A stretch of DNA of 64,000 nucleotides from Wenzhouxiangella sp. 15190 (GCF_003417465.1 NZ_QVMV01000008.1:1-64000), one strand, 5' to 3'. Shown: positions 17,804 to 28,435, counted from the stretch's first letter. Notes: generated from the sequence alone by a model not told the origin. A program made the numbers and translations.

Positions 17804-18634
17804 TCAGCCTTCGCCGTCTTCCTCGTCACCTTCTTCGTCGTCCTCCTCGTCTTCGAGGTCGGAATCGACGTAGAACATGCCTTCGTCACCGAACAGGTAG
17901 TTTTCCGGCAACCAGGCGGTCATTTCGCCGGCTTCGCAGTCGACGTCGACGGTATCGACGAGGGCCAGGATGGCTTCGTCCTCGTTTTCGTCGTACTCGG
18001 CAGGCAGGTCGGTATCGAGCTCGAAGGCGTCTTCGAGATGCAGGTCGCCTTCTTCGTTCACGATGCCCGTGGACAGGCAGATCACGCCCGTCGAGGGTAG
18101 CGGCTGGGGCTGGTACGTCAGCGTGTGTTCATCGCCGGGCTCCAGGCCGTGAGCGTTGAAGACGAAATCGAACAGCGGCGCCATCCAGCGATACATGATG
18201 CGTGCGTTGGCGCCGTCTTCGACGGCTTCGCCGGTGTCCGGATCCTGTTGGGAGAAGTCCAGATGGGCGATGCTGGACATGCCGGCCTGCCCGTCCGGGC
18301 CACCGGGCTGCGGGCCGCCGCGGCAGAAGTCCGGGACGCCACCTTCGTCATCGTTACCTTCTTCGTCGTCATCGTCGTCGCCGTCGTCCCCCGCCCAGGG
18401 TGGCGGGCCTCCGCCCCAGGGTGGGCCCTTGTCGGGGTCGTCGTCGCCGCCTTCGTCGTCATCGTCGTCGCCGTCGTCCCCTGCCCAGGGTGGCGGGCCT
18501 CCGCCCCCGGGTGGGTCCCCGGGTGGTCCGCCAGGCGGTCCGCCGGGCTGGGCGTTAATGGGGCTGCCGGCCAGCAACATGGACAGGCCGACGATTCCTA
18601 TTAGCAATTGAAAGGGGGTTGGGGATTTCATCAT
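17804..18634 (-). CDS. Secreted Gly/Pro- and Asp/Glu-rich acidic protein
   Basis: The product has 276 residues from the ATG at 18634 (or the next ATG at 18631). A signal peptide ends near INAQ (about residue 29). Residues 30-108 are low complexity: PGGPPG repeats and two copies of GPPPWAGDDGDDDDDE. A middle globular part (about 112-250) with four Cys reads SSIAHLDFSQQDPDTGEAVEDG, and the end is a Glu/Asp tail. No family is recognised. The acidic repeats could bind Ca2+ or other cations at the cell surface (inference). It ends at a strong terminator and is probably monocistronic. Confidence 0.7.
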   Translation of the reverse strand: MMKSPTPFQLLIGIVGLSMLLAGSPINAQPGGPPGGPPGDPPGGGGPPPWAGDDGDDDDDEGGDDDPDKGPPWGGGPPPWAGDDGDDDDDEEGNDDEGGVPDFCRGGPQPGGPDGQAGMSSIAHLDFSQQDPDTGEAVEDGANARIMYRWMAPLFDFVFNAHGLEPGDEHTLTYQPQPLPSTGVICLSTGIVNEEGDLHLEDAFELDTDLPAEYDENEDEAILALVDTVDVDCEAGEMTAWLPENYLFGDEGMFYVDSDLEDEEDDEEGDEEDGEG

Positions 18635-18841
18635 GTCGTCCTCGATTATGTGGTTTCGAAGTCGATCGGTCCGGTTGGAACCGATGGGAAGCGGCCGGAC
18701 GACGAGTCCCCTTCCTCTCGCGACCGGTCCGCAACGACCGATCTTGCAGCGAACATTAGCAGGAATGCCGAGGGCAGACCATGACGGGTTTCACAGAATG
18801 GAAAAATGGAATTTCCGGAGGCCGTGCCGGAAGATAAGTGG

Positions 18842-19050
18842 AGGTCCCGGATAACGCCTGCGGCGTTTCCGGGACGACACATAGGGGGGTCTACGCTGGC
18901 GCTCCCGCGTCCCGTGGCGCTGTCATCCCGGAAACGCCGCAGGCGTTATCCGGGATCCCGCACGGATCGGTTGGCAGTGAGTTGAGGCCGTGGCGGAAGA
19001 TAAGTGCGGGGTCCCGGATATTAGCTACGCGAATTCCGGGACGACAGATA
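18842..19050. repeat. Cluster of three palindromic TGTCG...CCTCGCA-family units
   Basis: Units lie at 18842-18880 (reverse), 18920-18962 (forward) and 19011-19050 (reverse, variant hairpin). Each has CCCGG...CCGGG arms; the first two have the AACGCC-GCA-GGCGTT inner hairpin. Short near-copies of ACGCTGGYGCTCC and CGGTTGGCAGTG separate them. The last unit reaches the end of the DUF2061 gene. Confidence 0.8.
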
Positions 19051-19057
19051 GGGGACT

Positions 19058-19384
19058 CTACGCTGGTGCTCCGCCCCGGGATCCGGGTACGTTTCGCGCC
19101 CGCCACTGGCACTGCAGGCAGCGGGCGATGGGATCGACGGGGCGCGGGGCCTGGTCGTTCATGGGCGATTCGGCCGGCGGTGCGCTCCTGCCGGGATTGT
19201 TCGAGGTGCGGAAGCCGAAGCGCTCCCAGACTTTCTCGTGGAAGAAATAGGCGATGGTGTTGACGGCCGGCTCGATCATGGCCACGGCGCCGCCCAGCGC
19301 CAGGCTGCCGGTCAGCAGGTAGACGACGGCGAAGGCCACGCTCATGTGCATGATTGCGAATGTGACGGTTTTCCGACTGGCCAT
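19058..19384 (-). CDS. DUF2061-family small membrane protein
   Basis: Residues 1-60 (MASRKTVTFAIMHMSVAFAV..., two hydrophobic segments, then IEPAVNTIAYFFHEKVWERF) match the conserved core of DUF2061 inner-membrane proteins, whose function is not known. Members usually end soon after the HEKVWER motif. Here the frame continues about 45 residues through a Pro/Arg-rich tail that finishes inside the neighbouring repeat cluster (NVPGSRGGAPA), so the C-terminus may have been extended by repeat DNA. It is divergent from the acetyltransferase gene, with an inverted-repeat operator candidate between. Confidence 0.75.
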   Translation of the reverse strand: MASRKTVTFAIMHMSVAFAVVYLLTGSLALGGAVAMIEPAVNTIAYFFHEKVWERFGFRTSNNPGRSAPPAESPMNDQAPRPVDPIARCLQCQWRARNVPGSRGGAPA

Positions 19385-19406
19385 TTCCGGGATTCCTGTG
19401 ATTCGA

Positions 19407-19464
19407 ATTGAAACAATAACGATTCTCGCTCATTGGGACAAATGATTATCGGGATTGTTTCAAT
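19407..19464. promoter_or_regulatory. Paired operator candidate, perfect 11-bp inverted repeats
   Basis: ATTGAAACAAT (19407-19417) and its exact reverse complement ATTGTTTCAAT (19454-19464) flank 36 bp in the divergent region between the DUF2061 gene and the acetyltransferase gene. Each arm is itself an ATTG-N3-CAAT palindrome, so a dimeric regulator could bind both. The enclosed bases are AT-rich (GATTCTCGCTCATT, AATGATTATC). Confidence 0.5.
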
Positions 19465-19568
19465 AGCACAAGGCTATTGCCCGATGGCCTGGCGATGATT
19501 CGTGGATGACCGCGCCCGTCGTCTGGCGTAGCATTTCGCCCAACGACAGACACTTCCAAGGCAATCCC

Positions 19569-20045
19569 ATGAGCCAATCCCTGGAAATCCGCGCCGCCCG
19601 GCACGGTGACGAACTGCTCCTGCTCGATCTCATCCGCGAGCTGGCCGTCTACGAAGAACTGGCCGACGAAGTCGAGGCCACGCCCGACGACCTGGCCGAA
19701 TCACTGTTTGGCGCCGGCGCAGTAGCCGAGGCGGTGATCGCCGAGTGGGACGGTGAGCCGGTGGGGTTCGCACTTTTCTTCCGCAACTTCTCCACCTTCG
19801 TGGGTCGGCCGGGCCTGTACCTGGAGGATCTGTTCGTGCAGGAGCCGCATCGCGGCAAGGGCATCGGCAAGGCGCTTTTGCTGCACCTGGCCGGTATCGC
19901 CCGGGCCCGCAACTACGGCCGCATGGAATGGAGCGTGCTCGACTGGAACAAGCCGGCCATCGATTTCTATCACAGCCTCGGGGCGAAGCCGATGTCCGAA
20001 TGGACGGTGTTTCGGCTCGACGAGAAGGCCCTGGCGGGCTTGTAG
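19569..20045 (+). CDS. GNAT-family N-acetyltransferase (SSAT-like)
   Basis: The ATG at 19569 (MSQSLEIRAARHGDEL) follows AAGGCAATCCC and gives 158 residues; an upstream start at 19506 adds no conserved sequence. The acetyl-CoA-binding motif A is clear: LYLEDLFVQEPHRGKGIGKALL (Q/R-x-x-G-x-G/A). Motif B, NKPAIDFYHSLGAKP, follows. The YLEDLFV version of motif A resembles spermidine/diamine acetyltransferases, but the substrate cannot be assigned. It is followed by a palindromic repeat pair. Confidence 0.8.
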   Translation: MSQSLEIRAARHGDELLLLDLIRELAVYEELADEVEATPDDLAESLFGAGAVAEAVIAEWDGEPVGFALFFRNFSTFVGRPGLYLEDLFVQEPHRGKGIGKALLLHLAGIARARNYGRMEWSVLDWNKPAIDFYHSLGAKPMSEWTVFRLDEKALAGL

Positions 20046-20068
20046 GATAGGGCGCTGCCTTACGACCG

Positions 20069-20199
20069 GCTGTCGTCCCGGAAACGCCGCAGGCGTTATC
20101 CGGGATCTCGCAGGGACCGGTTGGCAGTGGGCTGAGGCTGAGCTGGAAGATATGTGGGAGGTCCCGGATAACGCCTGCGGCGTTTCCGGGACGACAGAT
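20069..20199. repeat. Inverted pair of palindromic family units
   Basis: A forward unit (20069-20112, TGTCGTCCCGG to GGGATCTCGCA) and a reverse unit (20157-20199) flank a 44-bp spacer with CCGGTTGGCAGTGGGC. The spacer resembles that at 18963-19010, so the pair behaves as one composite element. Both units have the 12-bp GGAAACGCC-type hairpin. Confidence 0.85.
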
Positions 20200-20247
20200 T
20201 GGCTCCTGCCGGGACGACAGGCGGCCTTCAGCCTTCATTAAGCCAGA

Positions 20248-20874
20248 GTGTGGCAAACTGCTGACCTTCAATCAAACGAAAAACTGGATGCGATCGTGTC
20301 GACTTCGCAGGATGTCATTTCGGAAGGGGAGGTGACCCGGCTGCTTTCCGAGCTGCGTGAGCAGCCCGATACCATCGATCGTATCCTGCCGTTGATCTAC
20401 GATGACCTGCGCGAAGTTGCGCGCTGCCAGCAGGCGCGGTTCGGATCCACCCCCACCCTGCAGACCACGGAACTGGTGCACGAGGCGTTTCTCAAGCTGC
20501 GCAACAGCGCCGATCAGAACATCCGCAACCGGATGCATCTCAAGCGCCTTTCCTCCCTGGCCATTCGCCAGCTCATCGTCGACCATGCCCGCAGTAAGCT
20601 GGCGGCCAAGCGCGGCTCCGGCCAGACACCGCTGAGTCTCAACGAGGAACTGGCGGATTCCGGCAATGGCAGCGAGGAGACGGTCCTGATGATCGACGAG
20701 GCCCTGGCGCGGCTCGAGGAAGCCAACCCCAGACTGGCCGAGGTGGTCATCGCACGCTTTTTCGGCGGCCAGACGGCCGACGAGATTGCCGAAATGCTGG
20801 ATATTTCCGTGCGCACCGTCCAGCGCGACTGGGAACGCGCCCGTGCCTGGCTGCTGGTGGAAATGCAGAACTGA
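20248..20874 (+). CDS. ECF-type sigma factor of the kinase-linked (TIGR02999-like) group
   Basis: The frame gives up to 208 residues; a GTG at 20296 is an alternative start. Region 2-like sequence (LPLIYDDLREVARCQQARF, then QTTELVHEAFLKL) and region 4 (LEEANPRLAEVVIARFFGGQTADEIAEMLDISVRTVQRDWERARAWL) are both clear. The EVARCQ and TTELVHEA wording is characteristic of a sigma group that sits next to Ser/Thr kinase genes. The kinase gene begins four bases after this stop, so they are one operon. No anti-sigma factor is adjacent, so the kinase may be the regulator (inference). Confidence 0.85.
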   Translation: MWQTADLQSNEKLDAIVSTSQDVISEGEVTRLLSELREQPDTIDRILPLIYDDLREVARCQQARFGSTPTLQTTELVHEAFLKLRNSADQNIRNRMHLKRLSSLAIRQLIVDHARSKLAAKRGSGQTPLSLNEELADSGNGSEETVLMIDEALARLEEANPRLAEVVIARFFGGQTADEIAEMLDISVRTVQRDWERARAWLLVEMQN

Positions 20875-20877
20875 AGT

Positions 20878-23523
20878 ATGGTCGAGGGGACCAATCGCAA
20901 GCCCTCCGGGCGACTGACGCCGGCCCGCCGCCGGTTGCTCGACCGTCTGCTCGACGACCTTTTCGATCGCTCCGAGGATGAACGCGCCGAGGCGCTGGCC
21001 GAATTGCGCGAACGGGCGCCGCGGCTGGGTGCCTGGCTCGAGCGTTTGCTGGCTGCCAGCACGGAGCCCGGCGGCATGCTGGATGAATCCGCTCGCCCGC
21101 TCATGGCCGATGCCCTCGAGGCCAGGACACGCGGCGACGAACAGCCCTTGAAACCGGGAACGCGACTGGGACCCTGGCGGCTGACCGAGCTGGTTGGCAC
21201 CGGCGGCATGGGCGAGGTTTACCGGGCCGAACGCGCCGACGGGACTTTCGACATGCAGGTGGCCGTCAAGCTGATTCGCAGCCACAGCGAGGAGCTGGCC
21301 CGCCTGCTGACCTTCGAGCGCCAGACCCTGGCGATGCTCAATCATCCCGGAATCGCGCGCCTGCTCGACGGCGGGGTGACCGAAGACGGCCGGCCTTACC
21401 TGGTCATGGACTGGGTTGAGGGCGAAACGCTCGACGAGTGGCTCGAGAACCAGCGCCCCGATCCGGCCACGATCCTGCGGATATTCAAGGAAGCCTGCGA
21501 GGCGGTGGTCGCCGCCCACCGCGAACTCATCGTCCATGGCGACATCAAGCCCGCCAATCTCAAGGTCACCGATTCGGGACGGGTCTGCCTGCTGGATTTC
21601 GGCGTGGCCCGGCTGCTCGATCGCGACATGCAGCACGATCTGCCCGCGGCGATGACGCCGGGCTTCGCCGCGCCGGAGGTGCTCGAGGGCCGATCGGTCT
21701 CCACCGCGGCGGATATCTACGGCCTGGGCGCGCTTCTCCATTGGCTGGTCCATGGCCAGCCGCCGGGTGCTTCCGGTCAGTCACGAGCCGGCCGGCGCGG
21801 CAATGCGTTTCGGCGCCATCGCGATGTGGATGCCATCATCGAGCGCGCCACCCACGCCGATCCGGCCATGCGCTATGCCACGGTCAACGCCCTTTCGCTG
21901 GATATCGAGCGGCTGGAAAGTGATCAGCCCGTCCGGGCCCGTGCCCCGGGCCTGTTCGAGCGTATGGCGTTGTGGTCGCGGCGTCACACGGTGGGGGCGG
22001 CGCTGGGCGTGCTGGCCATCGTGTTGCTGGTCGGCGGGGTATCGGCCGTGGCCTGGCAGGCGCGGGTGGCGGCGGTCGAGCGCGATCTCGCGCGTGCCGA
22101 GGCGGCGCGCTCCAATGCACTGCGCGAGCATTTGACCCTGCTGTTTCGCGAAGTCGGCAGCCTGTCGGAGGACACCGAGAATCTGACCGCGCGTGAACTG
22201 CTGGACAGGACCGCCGACGTCGCGGGTGAGTGGCTGGCCAACGATCCGGACCTGCGCCAGCAGGTCAATGCCGTGCTGGGCGAGATCATGATCGCGCTCA
22301 ACGACTATGCCGCCGCCGAGCCGCTGCTGGCCGATTTTGCCGAAAGCGACGAAGGCACGAACAATCCGCTGCTGCGCTCCATTGCCTTGCTGGATATGGC
22401 ACAGGTGCATCATCGCAAGGGTCGGGTGCAACCGGGACTGGAAGCGGCCGATGAGGCGGTAGGCATCCTGGATTCGCTGCCGGGTACGCATCCGGCGAGA
22501 ATGTCCGATGCGCTGCAGATCCGCGGCCGGATTCGGCGCGACCTGGGCCAGTGGGAGGGCGCGCTGGCGGATCTCGAGCGGGCGCGCGATCTCGCGCTGG
22601 AAGTCTCGGCCGGCCCGCGTCCGCTGATGGCGCGGGCGGAAAACAACCTGGCCACGACGCTGCTCATCGGCGGCCGGCTGGAAGCGGCCGCACGGCATTT
22701 TGAGGCGGCCGAGGCATTATGGCTGGCCCTCGACCGCGGTGATGCCAGCGACGCCCTGTCGGTGACGTCCAATCTCGCCTCGGTGCTGGATCGCCTGGGC
22801 CGCACCGAAGAAGCCGAGCAGCGCTTCAAGCGGGTCATCGAAGTGCGCGAAGAACGATACGGCCCGTCCGGTGCCATGGCCGCGGCCCGGCTCAATCTGG
22901 GCCGACTGCTGGTCGTTCGCGGCGCCCTGGACGAGGCCGAAACCCACCTGCGACGCGCCAGCGAGGTGTTTGCACGGTTCATCGGCGACGAAACGCCGGA
23001 TTACGCCGCCGCCCAGCTCGGCCTGGGTGAACTCGCACAAGCCCGCGGCGACTTCGAACAAGCGCTTTCGCACTACTCGCGTTCGCGCGAGATCATGACC
23101 GGATTGCTCGGGCCGCAACATCCCTACAGCCTGCAGACGCGATTGTCCGTGCTCAATATGCAGCGCCGCCTCGATGACGGTTTCGACCCGCAGGCCTACG
23201 CAGCGCTTACGGCCGATGCGGAGGCGGCCGGGGGCGCCGCCCGCTCGGTACTTTCCACCATTGCCTGTGATCGGGCCCGTTTCGAGATGGAGCGCGGACG
23301 ACGGGAGCCGGCCCTGGCGCAGGCCCGGCAGTGCCTGGAACTGCGCGAGACACTCGGCCTCGGCGGCTGGCGCAATACAGAGGCCCGGGCGTTGATTGCT
23401 GCGGCCGAATCGTCCGACGGTCGCAACGTCGAGGCATCCGGTCAGCTCGTCGATCGCCTGGCGCAGGAAATGAATCCCGATCATCCGGCCGTCACCTGGT
23501 TCCATGGCGGCCCGACCCCATAG
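20878..23523 (+). CDS. Membrane Ser/Thr protein kinase with C-terminal TPR region
   Basis: In this 881-residue protein a cytoplasmic region (1-95) precedes a Pkn2-like kinase domain (about 97-360). Visible are GTGGMGEVY (107-115), Lys131 in VAVK, Glu147, the catalytic loop HGDIKPANL (220-228) and DFG (240-242). HGD replaces HRD, so this is a non-RD kinase. One transmembrane helix (about 372-394) leads to a periplasmic Ala/Leu-rich stretch of TPR-like repeats (about 420-800; for example GRLEAAARHFEAAEALW). It is coupled to the ECF sigma gene upstream and probably senses envelope signals through the TPR part. Confidence 0.9.
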   Translation: MVEGTNRKPSGRLTPARRRLLDRLLDDLFDRSEDERAEALAELRERAPRLGAWLERLLAASTEPGGMLDESARPLMADALEARTRGDEQPLKPGTRLGPWRLTELVGTGGMGEVYRAERADGTFDMQVAVKLIRSHSEELARLLTFERQTLAMLNHPGIARLLDGGVTEDGRPYLVMDWVEGETLDEWLENQRPDPATILRIFKEACEAVVAAHRELIVHGDIKPANLKVTDSGRVCLLDFGVARLLDRDMQHDLPAAMTPGFAAPEVLEGRSVSTAADIYGLGALLHWLVHGQPPGASGQSRAGRRGNAFRRHRDVDAIIERATHADPAMRYATVNALSLDIERLESDQPVRARAPGLFERMALWSRRHTVGAALGVLAIVLLVGGVSAVAWQARVAAVERDLARAEAARSNALREHLTLLFREVGSLSEDTENLTARELLDRTADVAGEWLANDPDLRQQVNAVLGEIMIALNDYAAAEPLLADFAESDEGTNNPLLRSIALLDMAQVHHRKGRVQPGLEAADEAVGILDSLPGTHPARMSDALQIRGRIRRDLGQWEGALADLERARDLALEVSAGPRPLMARAENNLATTLLIGGRLEAAARHFEAAEALWLALDRGDASDALSVTSNLASVLDRLGRTEEAEQRFKRVIEVREERYGPSGAMAAARLNLGRLLVVRGALDEAETHLRRASEVFARFIGDETPDYAAAQLGLGELAQARGDFEQALSHYSRSREIMTGLLGPQHPYSLQTRLSVLNMQRRLDDGFDPQAYAALTADAEAAGGAARSVLSTIACDRARFEMERGRREPALAQARQCLELRETLGLGGWRNTEARALIAAAESSDGRNVEASGQLVDRLAQEMNPDHPAVTWFHGGPTP

Positions 23524-23547
23524 GCCCAGCGCAGCGTCTCCCAGCAC

Positions 23548-23584
23548 CCGTAGGATGCGTGGAGCAACAGCGCAACGCATCGTT
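23548..23584 (+). repeat. Solitary GTAG-headed REP element (family 1)
   Basis: GTAG is followed by a hairpin with arms GATGCGT and ACGCATC. The same element occurs on both sides of the RAYT gene at 28436-29005. Confidence 0.8.
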
Positions 23585-23655
23585 TCCGCTTGAGTTCCGG
23601 CGCGTGACCCTCATTCAATAGGCAGCAAACCAAGTTTCCTCAGGCAGTTGCAGGC

Positions 23656-24597
23656 ATGGAATTCAAGGATTACTACAAGACGCTGGGCGTCGAACCCGAC
23701 GCCTCGGCCGATGACATCAGAAAGGCCTATCGCAAGCTGGCGCGCAAGTACCATCCGGACCGCAACAAGGAATCGGGTTCGGAAGACCGGTTCAAGGAAG
23801 TCGGCGAGGCCTACGAGGTTCTCAAGGACCCTGAAAAGCGCAAGCAGTACGACCAGTTACGCGCCGGCGGCTGGCGCGGCGGCGAGAATTTCGAACCGCC
23901 GCCGGGCTGGACGGGCGGCGTTCGTGGTGCCGGCAGGCAGGCCCGTGGTGGACAGGGTTTCAGTGACTTCGGCGATTTCAGCGATTTTTTCGAAACGCTG
24001 TTCGGCGGCGGTCTCGGCGGTATGGGCGGCGGCAGGGGCGCCGGTGCCCGTCGCCAGGCGCGCGCCAAGGGCCGCGATATCACCGCCAGCGTCGAGATCG
24101 ACCTGGATACCGCCTTTCACGGCGGCAAGCGCCGCATCACCCTCGATCGCGACGGGCAGCGCCAGAACCTGGATGTGAACATCCCCGCGGGCGTCACGCC
24201 CGGACGAAAGATTCGCCTCTCGGGCCAGGGCGAGCCCGGCATCGGCGGCGGCCCCTCCGGCGATCTCTACATGGAAGTGAACATCGCGCCGCATCCGCTG
24301 TTCCGCCTGGAGGGCCGCGATATTCACATCGACCTGCCCATCGCGCCGTGGGAAGCCGCGCTGGGCGCGGAAGTACGCGTACCCACGCTCGGCGGCAAGG
24401 TCACGACGAAGATCCCCGCCGGCTCGTCCAGCGGCAAGCGCCTGCGCCTGAAAGGCCGCGGCCTCCCCGGCAAACCCGCCGGTGACCAGATCGTCAATCT
24501 CAAGGTCGATGTTCCCAAGCCGAAGACTGACCGGGAGCGAGAGCTGTACCGGGAGTTGGCTGAGGAAAGTGGCACGAACGTTCGTGAAAAAATGTAG
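23656..24597 (+). CDS. cbpA: CbpA/DnaJ-class co-chaperone
   Basis: The 313-residue protein begins with a J domain (residues 3-70: DYYKTLGVEPDAS, AYRKLARKYHPDRNK with the HPD motif). A Gly/Phe-rich region (about 75-135) and two DnaJ C-terminal beta domains follow (ITLDRDGQRQNLDVNIPAG; GGKVTTKIPAGSSSGKRLRLKGRGLP). The zinc-finger cysteines of DnaJ are absent, which assigns it to CbpA. It stimulates DnaK ATPase and may bind DNA. Length matches the E. coli protein (about 306). No dnaK or cbpM is adjacent. Confidence 0.9.
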   Translation: MEFKDYYKTLGVEPDASADDIRKAYRKLARKYHPDRNKESGSEDRFKEVGEAYEVLKDPEKRKQYDQLRAGGWRGGENFEPPPGWTGGVRGAGRQARGGQGFSDFGDFSDFFETLFGGGLGGMGGGRGAGARRQARAKGRDITASVEIDLDTAFHGGKRRITLDRDGQRQNLDVNIPAGVTPGRKIRLSGQGEPGIGGGPSGDLYMEVNIAPHPLFRLEGRDIHIDLPIAPWEAALGAEVRVPTLGGKVTTKIPAGSSSGKRLRLKGRGLPGKPAGDQIVNLKVDVPKPKTDRERELYRELAEESGTNVREKM

Positions 24598-24706
24598 TTT
24601 AGGGCTACGTCCCCGACCGACGGCTGTCGTTCGCGGTCTTGAATCGGATCTCGTTCGAGTGATTTTCGGATCCTAAAAAAGTTATCTCAATCATGTGCTT
24701 GTAGAT

Positions 24707-24763
24707 TTGATTGGAAAAAGTGGCTGTCGTATAATTGCACCACATTGATGTCGTACTTTTGCA
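24707..24763 (+). promoter_or_regulatory. Strong promoter and direct-repeat operator of the AbiE-like pair
   Basis: TTGATT (24707-24712) and a perfect TATAAT (24730-24735) are 17 bp apart, upstream of the ATG at 24770. Two direct repeats, GTCGTATAATTGCA (24726-24739) and GTCGTACTTTTGCA (24750-24763), start 24 bp apart. One covers the -10 and the other the start of transcription: a likely autoregulatory operator. No Shine-Dalgarno is evident before the ATG. Confidence 0.65.
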
Positions 24764-24769
24764 GCTGTC

Positions 24770-25180
24770 ATGACCTGTCGCACTTTGAAAAGCCGAATTC
24801 GCTACCGTGTCAGTCGAAGCCGTCAGGATGTCTTCCTGGTCCGCGATTTTCTGGATTTGTCTGATCGCGACCAGGTGGGTCGGGTGCTTCGTGAATTGAT
24901 CGGGGAAGGGCGACTGATTCGAATCGGCCAGGGACTTTATGCGAGGGCGCGGCGGTCCTCGGTGTCCGGACGCGTGATTCCGGTCAAGGATCTTCCTCGA
25001 CTGGCAGACGAGGCACTGCGCAGGCTGGGGCTGACCCCGACGCCTTCTTCGCTGGAGCGACGCTACAACCGGAGCGAAACTACTCAGGTGCCTACGGGGC
25101 GCTACATCGGGGTTCGGGAGCGGGTTTCCCGAAAGATCGGCTATGACGGAAAGTACATGACCGTCGAGCGTGCAGCCTGA
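24770..25180 (+). CDS. AbiEi-like antitoxin / DUF6088-type transcriptional regulator
   Basis: This 136-residue basic protein has an N-terminal winged-helix pattern (FLVRDFLDLSDRDQVGRVLRELIGEGRLIRIGQGLYAR, residues about 16-56). This is the usual start of AbiEi-family and DUF6088 proteins. The C-terminal half (SGRVIPVKDLPRLADEALRRLG... VGVRERVSRKIGY-like) fits the DUF6088 version. It overlaps the nucleotidyltransferase gene by 11 bp and is preceded by a promoter with direct repeats. In type IV abortive-infection modules this protein represses the operon and counteracts the toxin without direct binding. Confidence 0.75.
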   Translation: MTCRTLKSRIRYRVSRSRQDVFLVRDFLDLSDRDQVGRVLRELIGEGRLIRIGQGLYARARRSSVSGRVIPVKDLPRLADEALRRLGLTPTPSSLERRYNRSETTQVPTGRYIGVRERVSRKIGYDGKYMTVERAA

Positions 25181-26099
25181 TCGACAAACCATCGAGGATG
25201 TAGCGGCCGAACTGGGTGTTGCGCCCGCTTTTGTCGAAAAGGACTGGCACGCCGTTCGTCTACTCGATGCCATCAGCCAAAGAATAGCAGCGCCACCTAC
25301 CCCTGTCTTTGCAGGTGGAACCAGCCTTTCAAAAGGCTATGGATTGATCAAACGATTTTCCGAAGACCTCGATTTTCGTCTCGATCCCGCGTCCAGGGAC
25401 GCAAGTGATCGCTCGCTCTGGCGTAGTTTTCGTCGCCGCCTGGTTGAGATTGTCGGCGATGTCGAAGGCATGCAGCCGAACACCGGCGGGCTCGAGTTGG
25501 GCAGCAGTTTCTGCAAACTTCCCGTGCAATACCGCAATACTTTCGACGTTCCCGAGTCATTGCGTCCGCACCTGCAGCTTGAGTTCAGCTACCGCGGCCC
25601 TCGACGGGAGCCGAAACTGCGCGAAGTCTCTTCCTTGATCGGCGAGGTTGCCGGCTCGACGGCCGAACTTGAGATTTCCTGCCTGGTGCCCGAGGAAACG
25701 GCGGCCGACAAGCTTTGCGCTCTGACCTGGCGCGTACTGCACCGAAATCGGGACGCGATCAATGACGATCCCACAGTCATTCGGCATTTGCACGACCTGA
25801 AGGCGATGCTACCCGTTCTGGAAATTGATCAGTGCTTTCTGGAAGATGTCAGAAAGGCGCACGACGCTGACAATGACACGCGCAAGCGCCGCATCGGCAT
25901 GAGCATTGGTGAGGGCATGAGGAAAGCGCGGGAAAAGCTGAAGGATGATCCGTTGTGGCGTGAAGAGTACGACCAGTTCGTGGCTGGCACGTGGTACGGA
26001 GAAGAATCAGCCAAAATTCCTTTCGAGGACGCGGTCTCTGGGTTCGATCACTTGATTGTCCTGCTTGAGAAAGGAGGTTTAGGGGTCGAACCCACTTAG
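25170..26099 (+). CDS. AbiEii-family nucleotidyltransferase toxin
   Basis: A GTG start at 25170 gives 309 residues. The nucleotidyltransferase signature is plain: FAGGTSLSKGY (47-57) followed by RFSEDLDFRL (62-71), the GG[T/S]...D-x-D motif of the AbiEii/DUF1814 family. A helical C-terminal half contains CLVPEETAADKLCAL. Such proteins add nucleotides to RNA and stall growth, giving phage defence as a bicistronic pair. The overlap with the antitoxin-like gene and the shared strong promoter support this reading. Codon use looks like its neighbours. Confidence 0.85.
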   Translation: MQPDRQTIEDVAAELGVAPAFVEKDWHAVRLLDAISQRIAAPPTPVFAGGTSLSKGYGLIKRFSEDLDFRLDPASRDASDRSLWRSFRRRLVEIVGDVEGMQPNTGGLELGSSFCKLPVQYRNTFDVPESLRPHLQLEFSYRGPRREPKLREVSSLIGEVAGSTAELEISCLVPEETAADKLCALTWRVLHRNRDAINDDPTVIRHLHDLKAMLPVLEIDQCFLEDVRKAHDADNDTRKRRIGMSIGEGMRKAREKLKDDPLWREEYDQFVAGTWYGEESAKIPFEDAVSGFDHLIVLLEKGGLGVEPT

Positions 26100-26180
26100 T
26101 TGCAGCGAGTACCCGCCGCCGTTTGGAGTCGCCCTGGCTCCTGAAACCTGACTCATCTCAGACCCTCGCCGCGGGCATAA

Positions 26181-28268
<2,088 letters not shown>

Positions 28269-28286
28269 TCGGGTCTTCTGCCGAGC

Positions 28287-28374
28287 CGTAGGATGCGTGG
28301 AGCGTCAGCGCAACGCATCATCCCTCCGCCAGAAACAGATGCGTTACGGCCTTCGGCCTTCACGCATCCTACGG
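28287..28374. repeat. REP pair upstream of the RAYT gene (family 1)
   Basis: A forward unit (28287-28321: GTAG, then arms GATGCGT/ACGCATC) faces a reverse unit (28335-28374, ending ACGCATCCTACGG). Together they form a BIME-like inverted pair. Confidence 0.85.
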
Positions 28375-28435
28375 GGGTTGCGATGAATCGTTTGGATTCC
28401 TAAACTGCTCCTCGGGCTTTGGCTGTGGGTGTTGG

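Noticed and set aside
18125-18604. 159-codon plus-strand frame rich in Val/Arg
   Set aside because: Antisense of the acidic secreted protein, whose signal peptide and terminator fit the minus strand.
20272-21753. 493-codon minus-strand frame
   Set aside because: Antisense to the ECF sigma and kinase genes, whose motifs are intact.
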